Shown: positions 27,891 through 38,431 of the stretch, piece after piece
Position numbering within the stretch: the stretch's first letter is position 1
How the letters are laid out: the number at the start of each line of letters is the position of its first letter
Source of the DNA: Hyphomicrobiales bacterium
GTDB taxonomy: Bacteria; Pseudomonadota; Alphaproteobacteria; Rhizobiales; Rhizobiaceae
DNA: 64,000 bases
Reading direction: 5' to 3'
Assembly: GCA_900489925.1 (NCBI GenBank)
Contig: UEHQ01000004.1
Location: 62,001-126,000 of the forward strand
The notes under the pieces: generated by a model
What the model saw: the letters and a program-made list of their open reading frames with translations, nothing else
Told to the model about the DNA's origin: nothing
The model's database searches: none
Translations under genes and position numbers: made by a program

Positions 27891-28897
27891 GACGGTTGTC
27901 GCCTGAGCCGAGCCTGAACGCCGGCCACCGGCACCTCCGGCAGACAGCCCAATGCCGCCAGCGACGCTCTCACCGCCTCGTCGATCGGCGTATGCGGTTC
28001 CTCGCCAAGCTCTGCTACGAGCCGGTCGTTCGCCATCCGCAGCGGTTCGCGCCAGAGATAGCGCATCTCCTTCAGCTCGCGCATAAATGTCACGAAGGGT
28101 GCGGCGAGCGGCACGATCCACCAGGGAAACGCCCGGACTTTCGCCTTTCCTCCGACAGCCCGGTTGATTGCGGCGGCCATCATGCTGCCGTCCGCATCCC
28201 AGAAGCCATTCATGTGATAGACCGCAAATGCCGGCAGCGTGGCCGCCCGCTCGACAAGACGGACCATTGTTTCCGCCACATCGGGAAGATAGGCCCACTG
28301 GTGGCCGACGCCGCGCCTTGCAGGGTTCTTGATCACTGTAACAGGCTTTGCCGGCGTGACCATGCCCTGCGAAAACCAGCTGTTTGCAGCATTGGCACCG
28401 AAAAAGTCGCCGGCACGCACGATAATCACGCCGACGCCATTCTGGGACGCCACCTGCAGGCGGCGTTCCATTTCGACGCGGATCGCACCCTTCTTCGTCA
28501 CCGGATGCTGAGGACTGTCTTCGCGTAACGTCGGAAACGCGTCGGGTCCGAAGTTGTAGATCGTGCCCGGCAGAAGGATGAGTGCGCCGTATTCCCGTGC
28601 AGCGGCAATCGTGTTGTCGAGCATCGGAAGCACCAGCTTTTCCCAGTCCCGATAGCCGGGAGGATTGACCGCATGCACAATCAGATCGACACCCCTCGCC
28701 GCTTCCATGACATCGCCGGTGTTCATCGCATCGCCGTGAAGCCATTCGAAGCCGGTCTTGTTAGTTCCGGCCTTGGTCGGATTGCGATGCATTGCCCTGA
28801 TCTGCCAACCAGCGCTCATGAGCTTACGTGCAACCTCGCCGCCAATCCCGCCTGTGGCACCGAGAACAAGAGCAATCTTCTGTCTTTTGTCGGTCAT
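27887..28897 (-). CDS. NAD(P)-dependent epimerase/SDR protein
   Basis: A 336-residue extended short-chain dehydrogenase. The NAD(P)-binding Rossmann motif is visible near the start (ALVLGATGGIGGEVARKLM), and VIIVRAGDFFG marks the active-site strand region. The usual YxxxK is not clear: IYNFGPDAFP lies near its place. The substrate could therefore be non-sugar. A GHQWAYLPDVAETM segment resembles atypical SDRs with hydroxylase-like neighbours. The gene is divergent from a LysR gene, which probably regulates it. Confidence 0.85.
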   Translation of the reverse strand: MTDKRQKIALVLGATGGIGGEVARKLMSAGWQIRAMHRNPTKAGTNKTGFEWLHGDAMNTGDVMEAARGVDLIVHAVNPPGYRDWEKLVLPMLDNTIAAAREYGALILLPGTIYNFGPDAFPTLREDSPQHPVTKKGAIRVEMERRLQVASQNGVGVIIVRAGDFFGANAANSWFSQGMVTPAKPVTVIKNPARRGVGHQWAYLPDVAETMVRLVERAATLPAFAVYHMNGFWDADGSMMAAAINRAVGGKAKVRAFPWWIVPLAAPFVTFMRELKEMRYLWREPLRMANDRLVAELGEEPHTPIDEAVRASLAALGCLPEVPVAGVQARLRRQPS

Positions 28898-28954
28898 TCA
28901 AACCTCCATCACATTCGATGGACCGACTATGCGCCGACATCAACATAAACAAAA

Positions 28955-28982
28955 TTGACGAAAATCGTGCAGCCGTTATACA
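28955..28982 (+). promoter_or_regulatory. Promoter of the LysR gene, leaderless
   Basis: TTGACG at 28955-28960, a 16-bp spacer, and TATACA at 28977-28982. The start point falls at about 28989-28990, which is the ATG of the regulator gene. No Shine-Dalgarno precedes that ATG. Confidence 0.55.
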
Positions 28983-28989
28983 TATTTTT

Positions 28990-29901
28990 ATGGACATGGA
29001 GCCGAACTGGGATTTTTACCGCACCTTGCTGGCAGTGCTCCAGCACGGTTCGCTTTCTGCCGCAGCCCGCGAACTCGGGCTGACGCAGCCGACCATTGGT
29101 CGTCACATCGATGCGCTCGAAGACACCATCGGCACCCAGCTCTTTGTCCGCTCATCGAACGGATTGCTGCCGACCGAAGCAGCTCTGGAGCTACGCCCCT
29201 ATGCCGAGGCCCTGGCGGCAACATCCGCAGCGCTGCTGCGCACGGCATCCGGCAGTCGCGGCCGCGTTGGAGGTACGGTTCGCATCAGCGCGAGCGAAGT
29301 GATCGGCGTGGAAGTGTTGCCGCGGATCCTCGTCCCCCTCATGGACGCCTATCCGGATCTAGACATCGAACTGTCCGCGTCGGACGCCATCGAGGATCTG
29401 CTGAACCGCGAGGCCGATATTGCGATCCGTATGACCGCCCCTGCCCAGGATGCGCTCGTCGCGCAGCGCATCGGCAATATCCCGCTCGCCTTTCACGCGC
29501 ACCGTCGTTACCTCGACAAATATGGAAGGCCGCAGTCTCTCGACGATCTTGCCGGCCACCGCCTCATCGGCTTCGATCGCCAGACCGCCTATATCCGCAG
29601 CCTCGTCAAGCAATTCCGGATCCCCCAAGACATCGACTTTTCCTTCAAGGCCGATAGCCCGCTCGCGCAGCTTTCGGCCATCCGCGCCGGCCTTGGGATC
29701 GGCATCTGCCAGAATGGGCTTGCGGCACAAGACCTCGATCTGGAGCATATCCTGGCCGACGTCTTCGAGATACCGCTCGGAACATGGGTGGTCATGCACG
29801 AGAGCATCAGGACGACGCCACGCTATCGCGTCACATTCGATGCGCTGGTGGAAGGCTTGACGGATTATGTGAGGAAAACAGGGCGCAGAAGTCCCGCCTG
29901 A
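28990..29901 (+). CDS. LysR-family regulator, divergent from the epimerase
   Basis: A 303-residue LysR regulator. The helix-turn-helix is GSLSAAARELGLTQPTIGRH, and the effector domain begins near VRISASEVIGVEVLPRILVP. The regulator sits 92 bp from the divergent epimerase gene, the usual place for its operator. The ATG at 28990 (another follows at 28996) has no Shine-Dalgarno. With the strong promoter just upstream, translation probably begins at the 5' end of the mRNA. The signal is unknown. Confidence 0.9.
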   Translation: MDMEPNWDFYRTLLAVLQHGSLSAAARELGLTQPTIGRHIDALEDTIGTQLFVRSSNGLLPTEAALELRPYAEALAATSAALLRTASGSRGRVGGTVRISASEVIGVEVLPRILVPLMDAYPDLDIELSASDAIEDLLNREADIAIRMTAPAQDALVAQRIGNIPLAFHAHRRYLDKYGRPQSLDDLAGHRLIGFDRQTAYIRSLVKQFRIPQDIDFSFKADSPLAQLSAIRAGLGIGICQNGLAAQDLDLEHILADVFEIPLGTWVVMHESIRTTPRYRVTFDALVEGLTDYVRKTGRRSPA

Positions 29902-29931
29902 CCAACTGTTCAGACAGAAGTTGCCATATGG

Positions 29932-30213
29932 TCAAGCACCCGGAGAAGCTTCAGCCGAACGGGTCTTCCAGTTTCCGTCGACCACTTCGGTCTCCGGTCT
30001 GTCACCGCCCTCGGCATATTCTTCATGCCATTTTCCCTTGTCGTCCTGCCAGCTGATCTCAGCGGAATCGCCGCCGACCTGCTGTTCGGCCGCCACGATG
30101 CGAGCAGCTTCAAGCGCTTCGGAATGTGTCGGGAATGCCTCGGAATACACATCTCCCAGCCGGTAGGCCCAGCCCCCGTCATGCGGGACGACTTCATAGA
30201 CCACCTTGACCAT
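29932..30213 (-). CDS. DUF2188 small protein
   Basis: A 93-residue soluble acidic protein of the DUF2188 type, seen in many bacteria and sometimes in plant symbionts: VYEVVPHDGGWAYRLGDVYS and FPTHSEALEAARIVAAEQQ. The function is unknown; the family is a small alpha/beta domain. The start is the ATG at 30213 with GAGGAG nine bases upstream, a strong site. It lies between a LysR gene and a Ca2+/H+ antiporter gene, both on the other strand. Confidence 0.85.
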   Translation of the reverse strand: MVKVVYEVVPHDGGWAYRLGDVYSEAFPTHSEALEAARIVAAEQQVGGDSAEISWQDDKGKWHEEYAEGGDRPETEVVDGNWKTRSAEASPGA

Positions 30214-30417
30214 GCATTTCACTCCTCTTCTTTTCTGCTCACCCGAACACCGACCGGACTGAATCCAGTTCCGCCGCGGGCCGTGGCAAGAAAACGAGGG
30301 GCGCCGCGATATGCTTCCGGCTGACCGATGCGTTAGTATTCCATTAAATCGCCCAGACTGCAAACCACGCGGATCAAGCCGGTCACTTGATATGTAAAAT
30401 CATCGCCTTAGACTTGA

Positions 30418-31542
30418 GTGGTGAATCAAAATCGGAGCCGTCCCTTGGCGATTGCGTCGCGCTTGAAAGACGAAAGATATCTCCTCGTGGCGCTCGTCGT
30501 CGGGGTGATCGCCTTCACCACGGAACATGCTGTCCTCGAGATGGGGCAAGGCGTGGTGCTGGGCGCGGCAGCAGCCCTCGTCGGCACGATCGTGCTGGCA
30601 TCGATGCGCGTCGCCCATCACGCGGAAATCCTCGCGGTCAAGGTCGGCGATCCCTACGGAACGATGATCCTGACCCTCTCCGCCGTGGCGGTCGAGGTTA
30701 TCATCCTCGCCATCATGATGAGCGGCGAAGGTTCCCCCACCCTCGTCCGCGACACGATTTATTCCGCCCTGATGCTCGACATCAACGGCATCCTGGGGCT
30801 GGCAGCCCTCCTCGGCGGCCTCAAGCACGGCGAGCAGCCCTATAATGACAACTCCGGCAAGACCTACGGCGTCATGATCCTGACGGCGATGGGGATATCG
30901 ATGATCGTTCCGGAATTCGTGCCGGATGACAAATGGCACTATTACTCGGCCTTCACGATCGTCGCCATGATTGCCCTCTATGGATTGTTTCTGCGAATGC
31001 AGGTCGGCCAGCACAGCTATTTCTTCAGCTACAGCTATCCGCGCGCCGAACGAAAGAAAGACGCCCCCGATGACGATCATGAAGAGGAATCGGCAACGGC
31101 CTCCATCGTGACCATTCTCGTCGGCGTCGTTATCATCGGCGTGCTGGCGGAATTCATGTCCACCTTCATGACGTCGGGCCTGAGAGGCACCGGCGCGCCG
31201 ATCGCCCTCACCGCCATCGTTGTCGCCGCGATCTCGGCGGCGCCCGAGATCCTGACAGCGTTGCGCGCCGCGCTACGCAATCGAATGCAGGCGACCGTCA
31301 ATATCGCCATGGGCGCTTCCCTCTCGACCGTGATCCTGACGGTACCGGTCATGGAGGGCATCGCGCTTTACACCGGCCAGCCTTTCGTGATGGCCATGAC
31401 CCCGGTGCAGACCGTAATGGTCGCCATCACTCTCATCGCCGCGGCCATCAACCTGAACGACGGGGAAACGAACGCGATCGAAGGGATGACCCACTTCATC
31501 CTCTTCGCGACCTTCCTCATGCTATCTGTATTGGGGCTTTGA
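30418..31542 (+). CDS. Calcium/proton antiporter, ChaA-like
   Basis: A 374-residue membrane protein with about 11 helices, of the CaCA superfamily. The two inverted ion-binding repeats are visible: GDPYGTMILTLSAVAVEVII and AAISAAPEILTALRAALRN, each with the acidic residue that binds the cation. An acidic cytoplasmic loop (KKDAPDDDHEEES) lies between the halves. The protein expels Ca2+, and perhaps Na+ or K+, against H+. The start appears to be a GTG at 30418 with a weak ribosome site; GTG at 30421 is equally possible. Confidence 0.9.
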   Translation: MVNQNRSRPLAIASRLKDERYLLVALVVGVIAFTTEHAVLEMGQGVVLGAAAALVGTIVLASMRVAHHAEILAVKVGDPYGTMILTLSAVAVEVIILAIMMSGEGSPTLVRDTIYSALMLDINGILGLAALLGGLKHGEQPYNDNSGKTYGVMILTAMGISMIVPEFVPDDKWHYYSAFTIVAMIALYGLFLRMQVGQHSYFFSYSYPRAERKKDAPDDDHEEESATASIVTILVGVVIIGVLAEFMSTFMTSGLRGTGAPIALTAIVVAAISAAPEILTALRAALRNRMQATVNIAMGASLSTVILTVPVMEGIALYTGQPFVMAMTPVQTVMVAITLIAAAINLNDGETNAIEGMTHFILFATFLMLSVLGL

Positions 31543-31701
31543 AGCAGCACTCGGCTGAGACAAACAAACTCGTCTCGCCTTGGCGCACATCGCTCAATCC
31601 AGCCGCCACATGGGGTGCATCAACTCGCAAGTTTCCTTGATACTTATTTAAGCTATCGCCGATAAAAGATGAAAACTTGAACCGAGGTGGAGAGCTAAAC
31701 G

Positions 31702-32340
31702 ATGCGGGTCAATGCTATTACGTCGGCCCCGTCCCTGCCACTTGTGGTCGACATTGTAGAAAAGTCCCTCCTGCTCATCGCCTGCGTGGCCGTCTGGTGG
31801 CGTGTTGTGCCGCACATGGCCGGCGCCTCGGCGATCATCGATACGCTGGTGCTGACATCGGAGGCCGTTGCGGTCCTCTTCATTCTTTTGCGGCGTCCAA
31901 CCAAGACGCTGTCCCGCAATCCCCGGGATTGGGCCTTCACAGCGATCGGCACATTTAGTCCGCTTCTCGTCGCCCCGAGTGCTGCCGAACCGATTGCACC
32001 GATCGCGGTAGCGCTCTTCTTCACGATCGCCGGCTTCTTTTTGCAGATCTCGGCAAAGCTGGCGCTGCGGCGCAGCTTCGGGCTCGCCCCCGCCAATCGC
32101 GGCGTCAAGATCGGCGGACCCTACCAGTTGCTGCGTCACCCCATGTATGCAGGCTACCTGCTGACGCACATCGCCTTCCTGACAGTCCACCCAAGCATCT
32201 GGAACCTGCTCGTCTATTCTACCTGCCTTGTCGCCCAGTGCTTCCGTATCCTGGCCGAAGAAAGGATCCTTGGCGAGGATGCCGCCTACCGCGACTTCGC
32301 CAAGTCGACGCGATATCGCCTGATCCCATTCGTCTTCTAG
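31702..32340 (+). CDS. Isoprenylcysteine carboxyl methyltransferase family protein
   Basis: A 212-residue membrane protein with about five hydrophobic segments, of the ICMT/phospholipid methyltransferase group. The SAM-binding C-terminal motif is present: GPYQLLRHPMYAGYLLTH, then a helix and EERILGEDAAYRDFAKSTRY. Bacterial members methylate unknown lipids or prenyl compounds. The start is the ATG at 31702 with GAGGTGGAG upstream. It stands alone, and a strong terminator follows. Confidence 0.88.
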   Translation: MRVNAITSAPSLPLVVDIVEKSLLLIACVAVWWRVVPHMAGASAIIDTLVLTSEAVAVLFILLRRPTKTLSRNPRDWAFTAIGTFSPLLVAPSAAEPIAPIAVALFFTIAGFFLQISAKLALRRSFGLAPANRGVKIGGPYQLLRHPMYAGYLLTHIAFLTVHPSIWNLLVYSTCLVAQCFRILAEERILGEDAAYRDFAKSTRYRLIPFVF

Positions 32341-32364
32341 ACCCGGCACACAACCGTTCCAAAC

Positions 32365-32398
32365 AAAAGCCCGCCTGGAAAAAACCAGGCGGGCTTTT
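32365..32398. terminator. Bidirectional terminator
   Basis: A perfect 14-bp stem (32365-32378 with 32385-32398) with an A6 loop, flanked by A-rich and T-rich runs on both sides. It serves the methyltransferase gene on one strand and aatA on the other. Confidence 0.88.
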
Positions 32399-32421
32399 GC
32401 TATTGGGTGTTCTGAAACGGC

Positions 32422-33998
<1,577 letters not shown>

Positions 33999-36350
33999 AT
34001 GTTTGTGGAAGACGAAGTTGTCATAGGGCGCCTGCGCGCCCGCCGCGTTTCAATGTCATTGTTGATTGCATTCGTGGCGTTTGCCGCCTCGATCCTGATG
34101 ACGTTCGGGCTGGTGACCGTCGCCTACGCCGACGACGGGCAGCCAAAGAGCGGACAGCTCGCCGGCCTCGTCCGCCCGAACGACGTCAACAGCGGCTCCC
34201 TGCTCTTCCCGGCAAAAGAACCCGGTTTCTTCGTCGAGGCGCCGCGTCTGAAGACCGACGTCCAGATGGACGTGTCCGGACCGGTCGCGCGCATCAAGGT
34301 CACGCAGCGCTTCCAGAACCCCAGCAAGGGCTGGGTGGAAGGCACCTACGTCTTCCCTCTCCCCGAAAACTCGGCGGTCGACGTCCTCAAGATGCAGATC
34401 GGCGAACGGTTCATCGAGGGGCAGATCAAGCCGAGGCAGGAAGCCCGCAAAATTTACGAGCAGGCAAAGGCGGAAGGAAAGAAGGCCGCGCTTCTCGAGC
34501 AACAGCGCCCCAACATCTTCACCAATCAGGTCGCCAATATCGGCCCCGGCGAAACCATCGTCGTTCAGATCGAATACCAGCAAGCCGTCCACCAGAGCGG
34601 CGGCGAATTCTCGTTGCGCTTCCCGATGGTCGTGGCCCCTCGCTACAATCCGGCCCCGATCGTGCAGACGGTGGAGTTCAACAATGGCGCAGGCTTCGCA
34701 GTGCCGACGGATCCCGTCGAAAACCGCGAAAAGATCGAAGCACCAGTGCTCGACCCGCGTGAAAACGCCAAGATCAACCCGGTCGCCCTCACCGTGAACT
34801 TGAAAGCAGGCTTCCCCGTTGGCGACGTCAGATCCTCGTTCCATGATGTCGATATCAAGCAGGACGGCGACCAGAACCGCACGATTTCGCTGAAGGGCGA
34901 CAGCGTTCCGGCCGACAAGGACTTCGAGCTGACCTGGAAGGCCTCGGCAGGAAAGACGCCGAGCGCCGGCCTGTTCCGCGAAGTCCTGAACGGCAAGACC
35001 TACCTGCTCGCTTTCGTCACCCCGCCCGCAACGCCGGACACCGCCGCCGCGCCCGCCAAGCGTGAAGTCGTTTTCGTCATCGACAACTCGGGCTCGATGT
35101 CCGGCCCGTCGATCGAACAGGCAAAGGCAAGCCTTGCACTCGCAATCTCCAAACTCAACCCCGACGATCGGTTCAATGTCATCCGCTTCGACGATACGAT
35201 GACGGACTATTTCAACGGTCTCGTAGCAGCCTCCCCCGACAATCGCGAAAAGGCGATCGCCTTTGTCAGGGGCCTGACGGCGGACGGCGGCACCGAGATG
35301 CTTCCGGCCCTTCAGGATGCGCTGCGCAACCAGGGCCCCGTCGCGGCCGGCGCGCTTCGTCAGGTCGTATTCCTGACGGACGGCGCGATCGGCAACGAGC
35401 AGCAACTCTTCATGGAAATTGCGCAGAGCCGTGGCGATGCCCGGGTCTTCACGGTCGGCATCGGCTCGGCACCGAACTCCTATTTCATGACGAAGGCCGC
35501 CGAGATGGGGCGCGGCACATTTACCCAGATCGGCTCATCCGATCAGGTCGCGAGCCGGATGGGCGAGCTCTTCACCAAGCTCCAGAACCCGGCGATGACA
35601 GACATCGCCGCGACATTCGATGGCGTGAAGGCCGAAGACATCACGCCAAACCCGATGCCTGATCTTTACGCTGGCGAACCTGTGGTGCTCACCGCCGAGC
35701 TGCCGGAGGAGAAGCCTGCCGGCAAGCTCCAAATCATCGGAAAGACGGGCGCGCAGCCGTGGCGCGTCGACATGGACATCGCCAATGCAGCCGACGGCCA
35801 GGGGATCTCGAAGCTCTGGGCGCGCCGCAAGATCGACGATCTCGAAGCCCGCTCCTACGAGCGGCAAGACCCCACATCGCTCGACAAGGACGTCGAAAGC
35901 GTCGCGCTTGCACACCACCTCGTCTCTCGCATGACCAGCCTCGTTGCCGTCGACGTCACGCCCTCGCGCCCTGCCGGTGAGCCGGTCAACACGGCAAAGG
36001 TGCCGCTGAACCTGCCCGAAGGCTGGGATTTCGAGAAGGTGTACGGTGAGCCGGCACCCGCACCGATCTCGCCAAGCAGCACGCCGGATCACGCCATGGC
36101 GGCACCGCAACAGGAGTTTGCGCAACTGGCCGAGGCGCGGATGGCTGCGGCACCGACGGCGAAAGCGGCCGGGTTGATTGCCCAGCGCTCGGCGTCCGTC
36201 AAGCTGCCGCAAACGGCGACCCGCGCCGACGAGCAGATCATGCGCGGCTTGACCATGCTGCTGCTGGCCTTGACGGCGGCAAGCGGGTTGGCCGTCTGGC
36301 GTCGCAGAGTGCGCGGCATTTTCGCAGGAGCCAAGCCGCATGACCGGTAG
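33999..36350 (+). CDS. Sortase substrate with VIT and VWA domains
   Basis: A 783-residue cell-surface protein of the class called marine proteobacterial sortase target (TIGR03788). A signal sequence and membrane segment lie at about residues 17-45. A VIT domain follows (QRFQNPSKGWVEGTYVFPLP, about 65-195), then a von Willebrand A domain with an intact metal site DXSXS in VFVIDNSGSMSGPS and the Thr in GGTEMLPA (about 360-540). The C-terminus is a sorting signal: LPQTA at about 736-740, a hydrophobic helix (GLTMLLLALTAASGLAVW) and an RRRVR tail. I chose the ATG at 33999, with GAGGGA upstream. It overlaps the sortase gene by 11 bp. Confidence 0.93.
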   Translation: MFVEDEVVIGRLRARRVSMSLLIAFVAFAASILMTFGLVTVAYADDGQPKSGQLAGLVRPNDVNSGSLLFPAKEPGFFVEAPRLKTDVQMDVSGPVARIKVTQRFQNPSKGWVEGTYVFPLPENSAVDVLKMQIGERFIEGQIKPRQEARKIYEQAKAEGKKAALLEQQRPNIFTNQVANIGPGETIVVQIEYQQAVHQSGGEFSLRFPMVVAPRYNPAPIVQTVEFNNGAGFAVPTDPVENREKIEAPVLDPRENAKINPVALTVNLKAGFPVGDVRSSFHDVDIKQDGDQNRTISLKGDSVPADKDFELTWKASAGKTPSAGLFREVLNGKTYLLAFVTPPATPDTAAAPAKREVVFVIDNSGSMSGPSIEQAKASLALAISKLNPDDRFNVIRFDDTMTDYFNGLVAASPDNREKAIAFVRGLTADGGTEMLPALQDALRNQGPVAAGALRQVVFLTDGAIGNEQQLFMEIAQSRGDARVFTVGIGSAPNSYFMTKAAEMGRGTFTQIGSSDQVASRMGELFTKLQNPAMTDIAATFDGVKAEDITPNPMPDLYAGEPVVLTAELPEEKPAGKLQIIGKTGAQPWRVDMDIANAADGQGISKLWARRKIDDLEARSYERQDPTSLDKDVESVALAHHLVSRMTSLVAVDVTPSRPAGEPVNTAKVPLNLPEGWDFEKVYGEPAPAPISPSSTPDHAMAAPQQEFAQLAEARMAAAPTAKAAGLIAQRSASVKLPQTATRADEQIMRGLTMLLLALTAASGLAVWRRRVRGIFAGAKPHDR

Positions 36351-37116
36351 ACTGGGCAAGAGCTTGAATGAGGAAGTCAGCGAATTCGGCGCGCTTCCGA
36401 CCATCCTTGAACTGGCAATGGCCACCGCGGCGGCGACCGCTTACGACGTACCCGACCCCAGAGACAGGCGACTGCGCCTGCCACGCCTCTCGGCAATCGA
36501 GAAGGCGATCGCTGCCTGCATCGCGCTCCTTGCGCTGTACGGCGCGATCCTGATCGGCGATGGCCTCTATATCAAGGCAAAGGCGGAGCTATCGCAGGTT
36601 CTCCTGAAACGCGCCTTTGCCGCCGAACTCCGCGGCGAGGATGCAAAGCCGTGGCCATGGGCCGACTTCACCACCGAAGCCGAAGTCAGCGCACCGCGCC
36701 TTGGAAAGCACGCGATCGTGCTGTCGGGAGCATCAGGGGAAGCCCTCGCCTTTGGCCCGGCATGGCTCACCAACACGCCGCAGCCGGGTGATGAAGGAAC
36801 CTCGGTGATCGCCGCGCATCGTGACACCCATTTTCGCTGGCTGAAGGATGTTCAGCCCGGCGATGAGATTGAGGTAACGCGCCGCGACGGAAAGATCCTG
36901 TCCTTCAAGGCAGGAGAAGGCCGCGTGGTGCCGTGGGACGAGAGCGGCATCGATCCATCGGCGCCGGGCCGTCGGCTTGTGCTGGCGACGTGCTGGCCGT
37001 TCGGTGCAACAGAGCGCGGGCCGCTGCGCTATATCGTCGAAGCCGAACTTGTTGACGCACAGGCGACCGGCAGCGTTTCGCCGGCCAACACAAATCCGTC
37101 ATCGGAACCCCGGTGA
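36340..37116 (+). CDS. Class-GN sortase
   Basis: A 258-residue Gram-negative sortase (TIGR03784). A single membrane helix (AIAACIALLALYGAILIGDG) lies at about residues 53-72, and the catalytic domain faces the periplasm. The triad is His160 (VIAAHRDTHF), Cys218 (LATCWPF) and Arg230 (GPLRYIV). It cuts the LPXTA signal of the substrate encoded just upstream; the acceptor in a Gram-negative envelope is not known. Start and stop overlap the upstream gene, so translation is coupled. The pair stands alone, with no other sortase substrate in the window. Confidence 0.93.
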   Translation: MTGRLGKSLNEEVSEFGALPTILELAMATAAATAYDVPDPRDRRLRLPRLSAIEKAIAACIALLALYGAILIGDGLYIKAKAELSQVLLKRAFAAELRGEDAKPWPWADFTTEAEVSAPRLGKHAIVLSGASGEALAFGPAWLTNTPQPGDEGTSVIAAHRDTHFRWLKDVQPGDEIEVTRRDGKILSFKAGEGRVVPWDESGIDPSAPGRRLVLATCWPFGATERGPLRYIVEAELVDAQATGSVSPANTNPSSEPR

Positions 37117-37174
37117 GGGTTGAACGACCGCCCTCGCCGCTCCACGTTCCTTCAGACATGCGGCAGGGTGGATC

Positions 37175-38323
37175 ATGAAAAGACTTCGAGACCTTCGTTT
37201 TGGAATAGCGTTGATAGTAGCAGGCAGCCTCGCCTCCCCGGTCTTCGCGACCGACATCGTCAATACGAAGAAGGTCGAGGTCCAGGTCGAAACCATAGTC
37301 GATGGGTTGGAGCATCCCTGGGCCGTTGCAGTCCTGCCCGACGGCGCCTATCTCGTGACCGAACGCCCGGGCCGGATGCGCGTCATCCGCGACGGCAAGC
37401 TCTCCGCCCCGATCGCCGGCATCCCGAAGGTCAGCGACAGAGGCCAGGGCGGGCTTTTTGACGTTGAACTTGCGCCGGACTTTGCGGCAACGCGGACGAT
37501 CTACTTCACGGCGGCCACGACGAATGCCGATGGCTCCGGAACCCAGGCCTTCAGCGCGTCCCTCTCCCCGGATGAAAAGACGCTTGAGAACATCAAGGCC
37601 ATCTTCACCATGAAGCGCTTCACGAGCGGCAACATCCAATACGGCTCGAGGATCGCTATCGCCAAGGACGGTTCGCTGTTCATCAGCATCGGAGATCGCG
37701 GCGACCGGGATCGGGCACAGGACTGGCACGACGACGCCGGCTCGATCGTCCACATCAATGCCGATGGCAGCATACCGAATGACAACCCGTTCAAGGACGG
37801 CGCAAAGGCGCTTCCGGAGATCTGGTCGAAAGGCCATCGCAATCCGCAAGGCATCACCTTCGATGCAGCCGATGACCAGCTCTACACGGTCGAACACGGC
37901 GCTCGCGGCGGCGACGAGATCAATGGCATAGAGCCGGGCAAGAACTACGGCTGGCCGATCATCACCTACGGCCGCGACTATTCCGGCGCAGAGATCGGCG
38001 AAGGCACCGCCAAGGAAGGGCTCGAGCAACCCCTCTATTACTGGGATCCATCGATCGCTCCGGGCGCGCTGGCAATCTATCACGGCAAGATGTTTCCCGA
38101 ATGGAACGGCGACTTCCTCGTTGCGGCGCTGAAATTTCAGCTGCTGTCGCGGATGCAGCGCGATGACACTGGAGCATTCGTCGCCGAGGAGCGGATGTTC
38201 GACGGTTCCTACGGCCGCATGCGCGATATCGTCATCGCTCCTGACGGAGCGTTGCTGATCGTGACGGACGAAGACAATGGCGCGCTGCTGCGCGTGTCGC
38301 GTGGGCCAGGCGGCAACGGTTGA
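37175..38323 (+). CDS. PQQ-type soluble aldose sugar dehydrogenase
   Basis: A 382-residue exported protein of the YliI/Asd family, six-bladed beta-propeller PQQ-dependent sugar dehydrogenases. The signal peptide is MKRLRDLRFGIALIVAGSLA, probably cut near VFA-TD. Active-site features: HPWAVAVLPDG, LFISIGDRGDRDRAQD, SKGHRNPQG and EHGARGGDEING, which supply the PQQ and Ca2+ ligands and the catalytic His. Substrates are aldose sugars; PQQ must be made or imported. The start is the ATG at 37175 with GCAGGGTGG upstream. It lies 58 bp after the sortase gene on the same strand; a functional link is not evident. Confidence 0.92.
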   Translation: MKRLRDLRFGIALIVAGSLASPVFATDIVNTKKVEVQVETIVDGLEHPWAVAVLPDGAYLVTERPGRMRVIRDGKLSAPIAGIPKVSDRGQGGLFDVELAPDFAATRTIYFTAATTNADGSGTQAFSASLSPDEKTLENIKAIFTMKRFTSGNIQYGSRIAIAKDGSLFISIGDRGDRDRAQDWHDDAGSIVHINADGSIPNDNPFKDGAKALPEIWSKGHRNPQGITFDAADDQLYTVEHGARGGDEINGIEPGKNYGWPIITYGRDYSGAEIGEGTAKEGLEQPLYYWDPSIAPGALAIYHGKMFPEWNGDFLVAALKFQLLSRMQRDDTGAFVAEERMFDGSYGRMRDIVIAPDGALLIVTDEDNGALLRVSRGPGGNG

Positions 38324-38431
38324 GCCGGAATATCCCGATGCGGCAACGCTGCAACGCACCGACCCTTGCTCAAATCGAAGGCAACTGGTAACCGTCGCCG
38401 CATTCGGCTTCTTCCCCAAATCGAGGATGAA

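Noticed and set aside
34056..35405. A 449-codon frame antisense to the sortase substrate gene
   Set aside because: A shadow of the VIT/VWA gene: no ribosome site or domain, and the forward gene has clear motifs.
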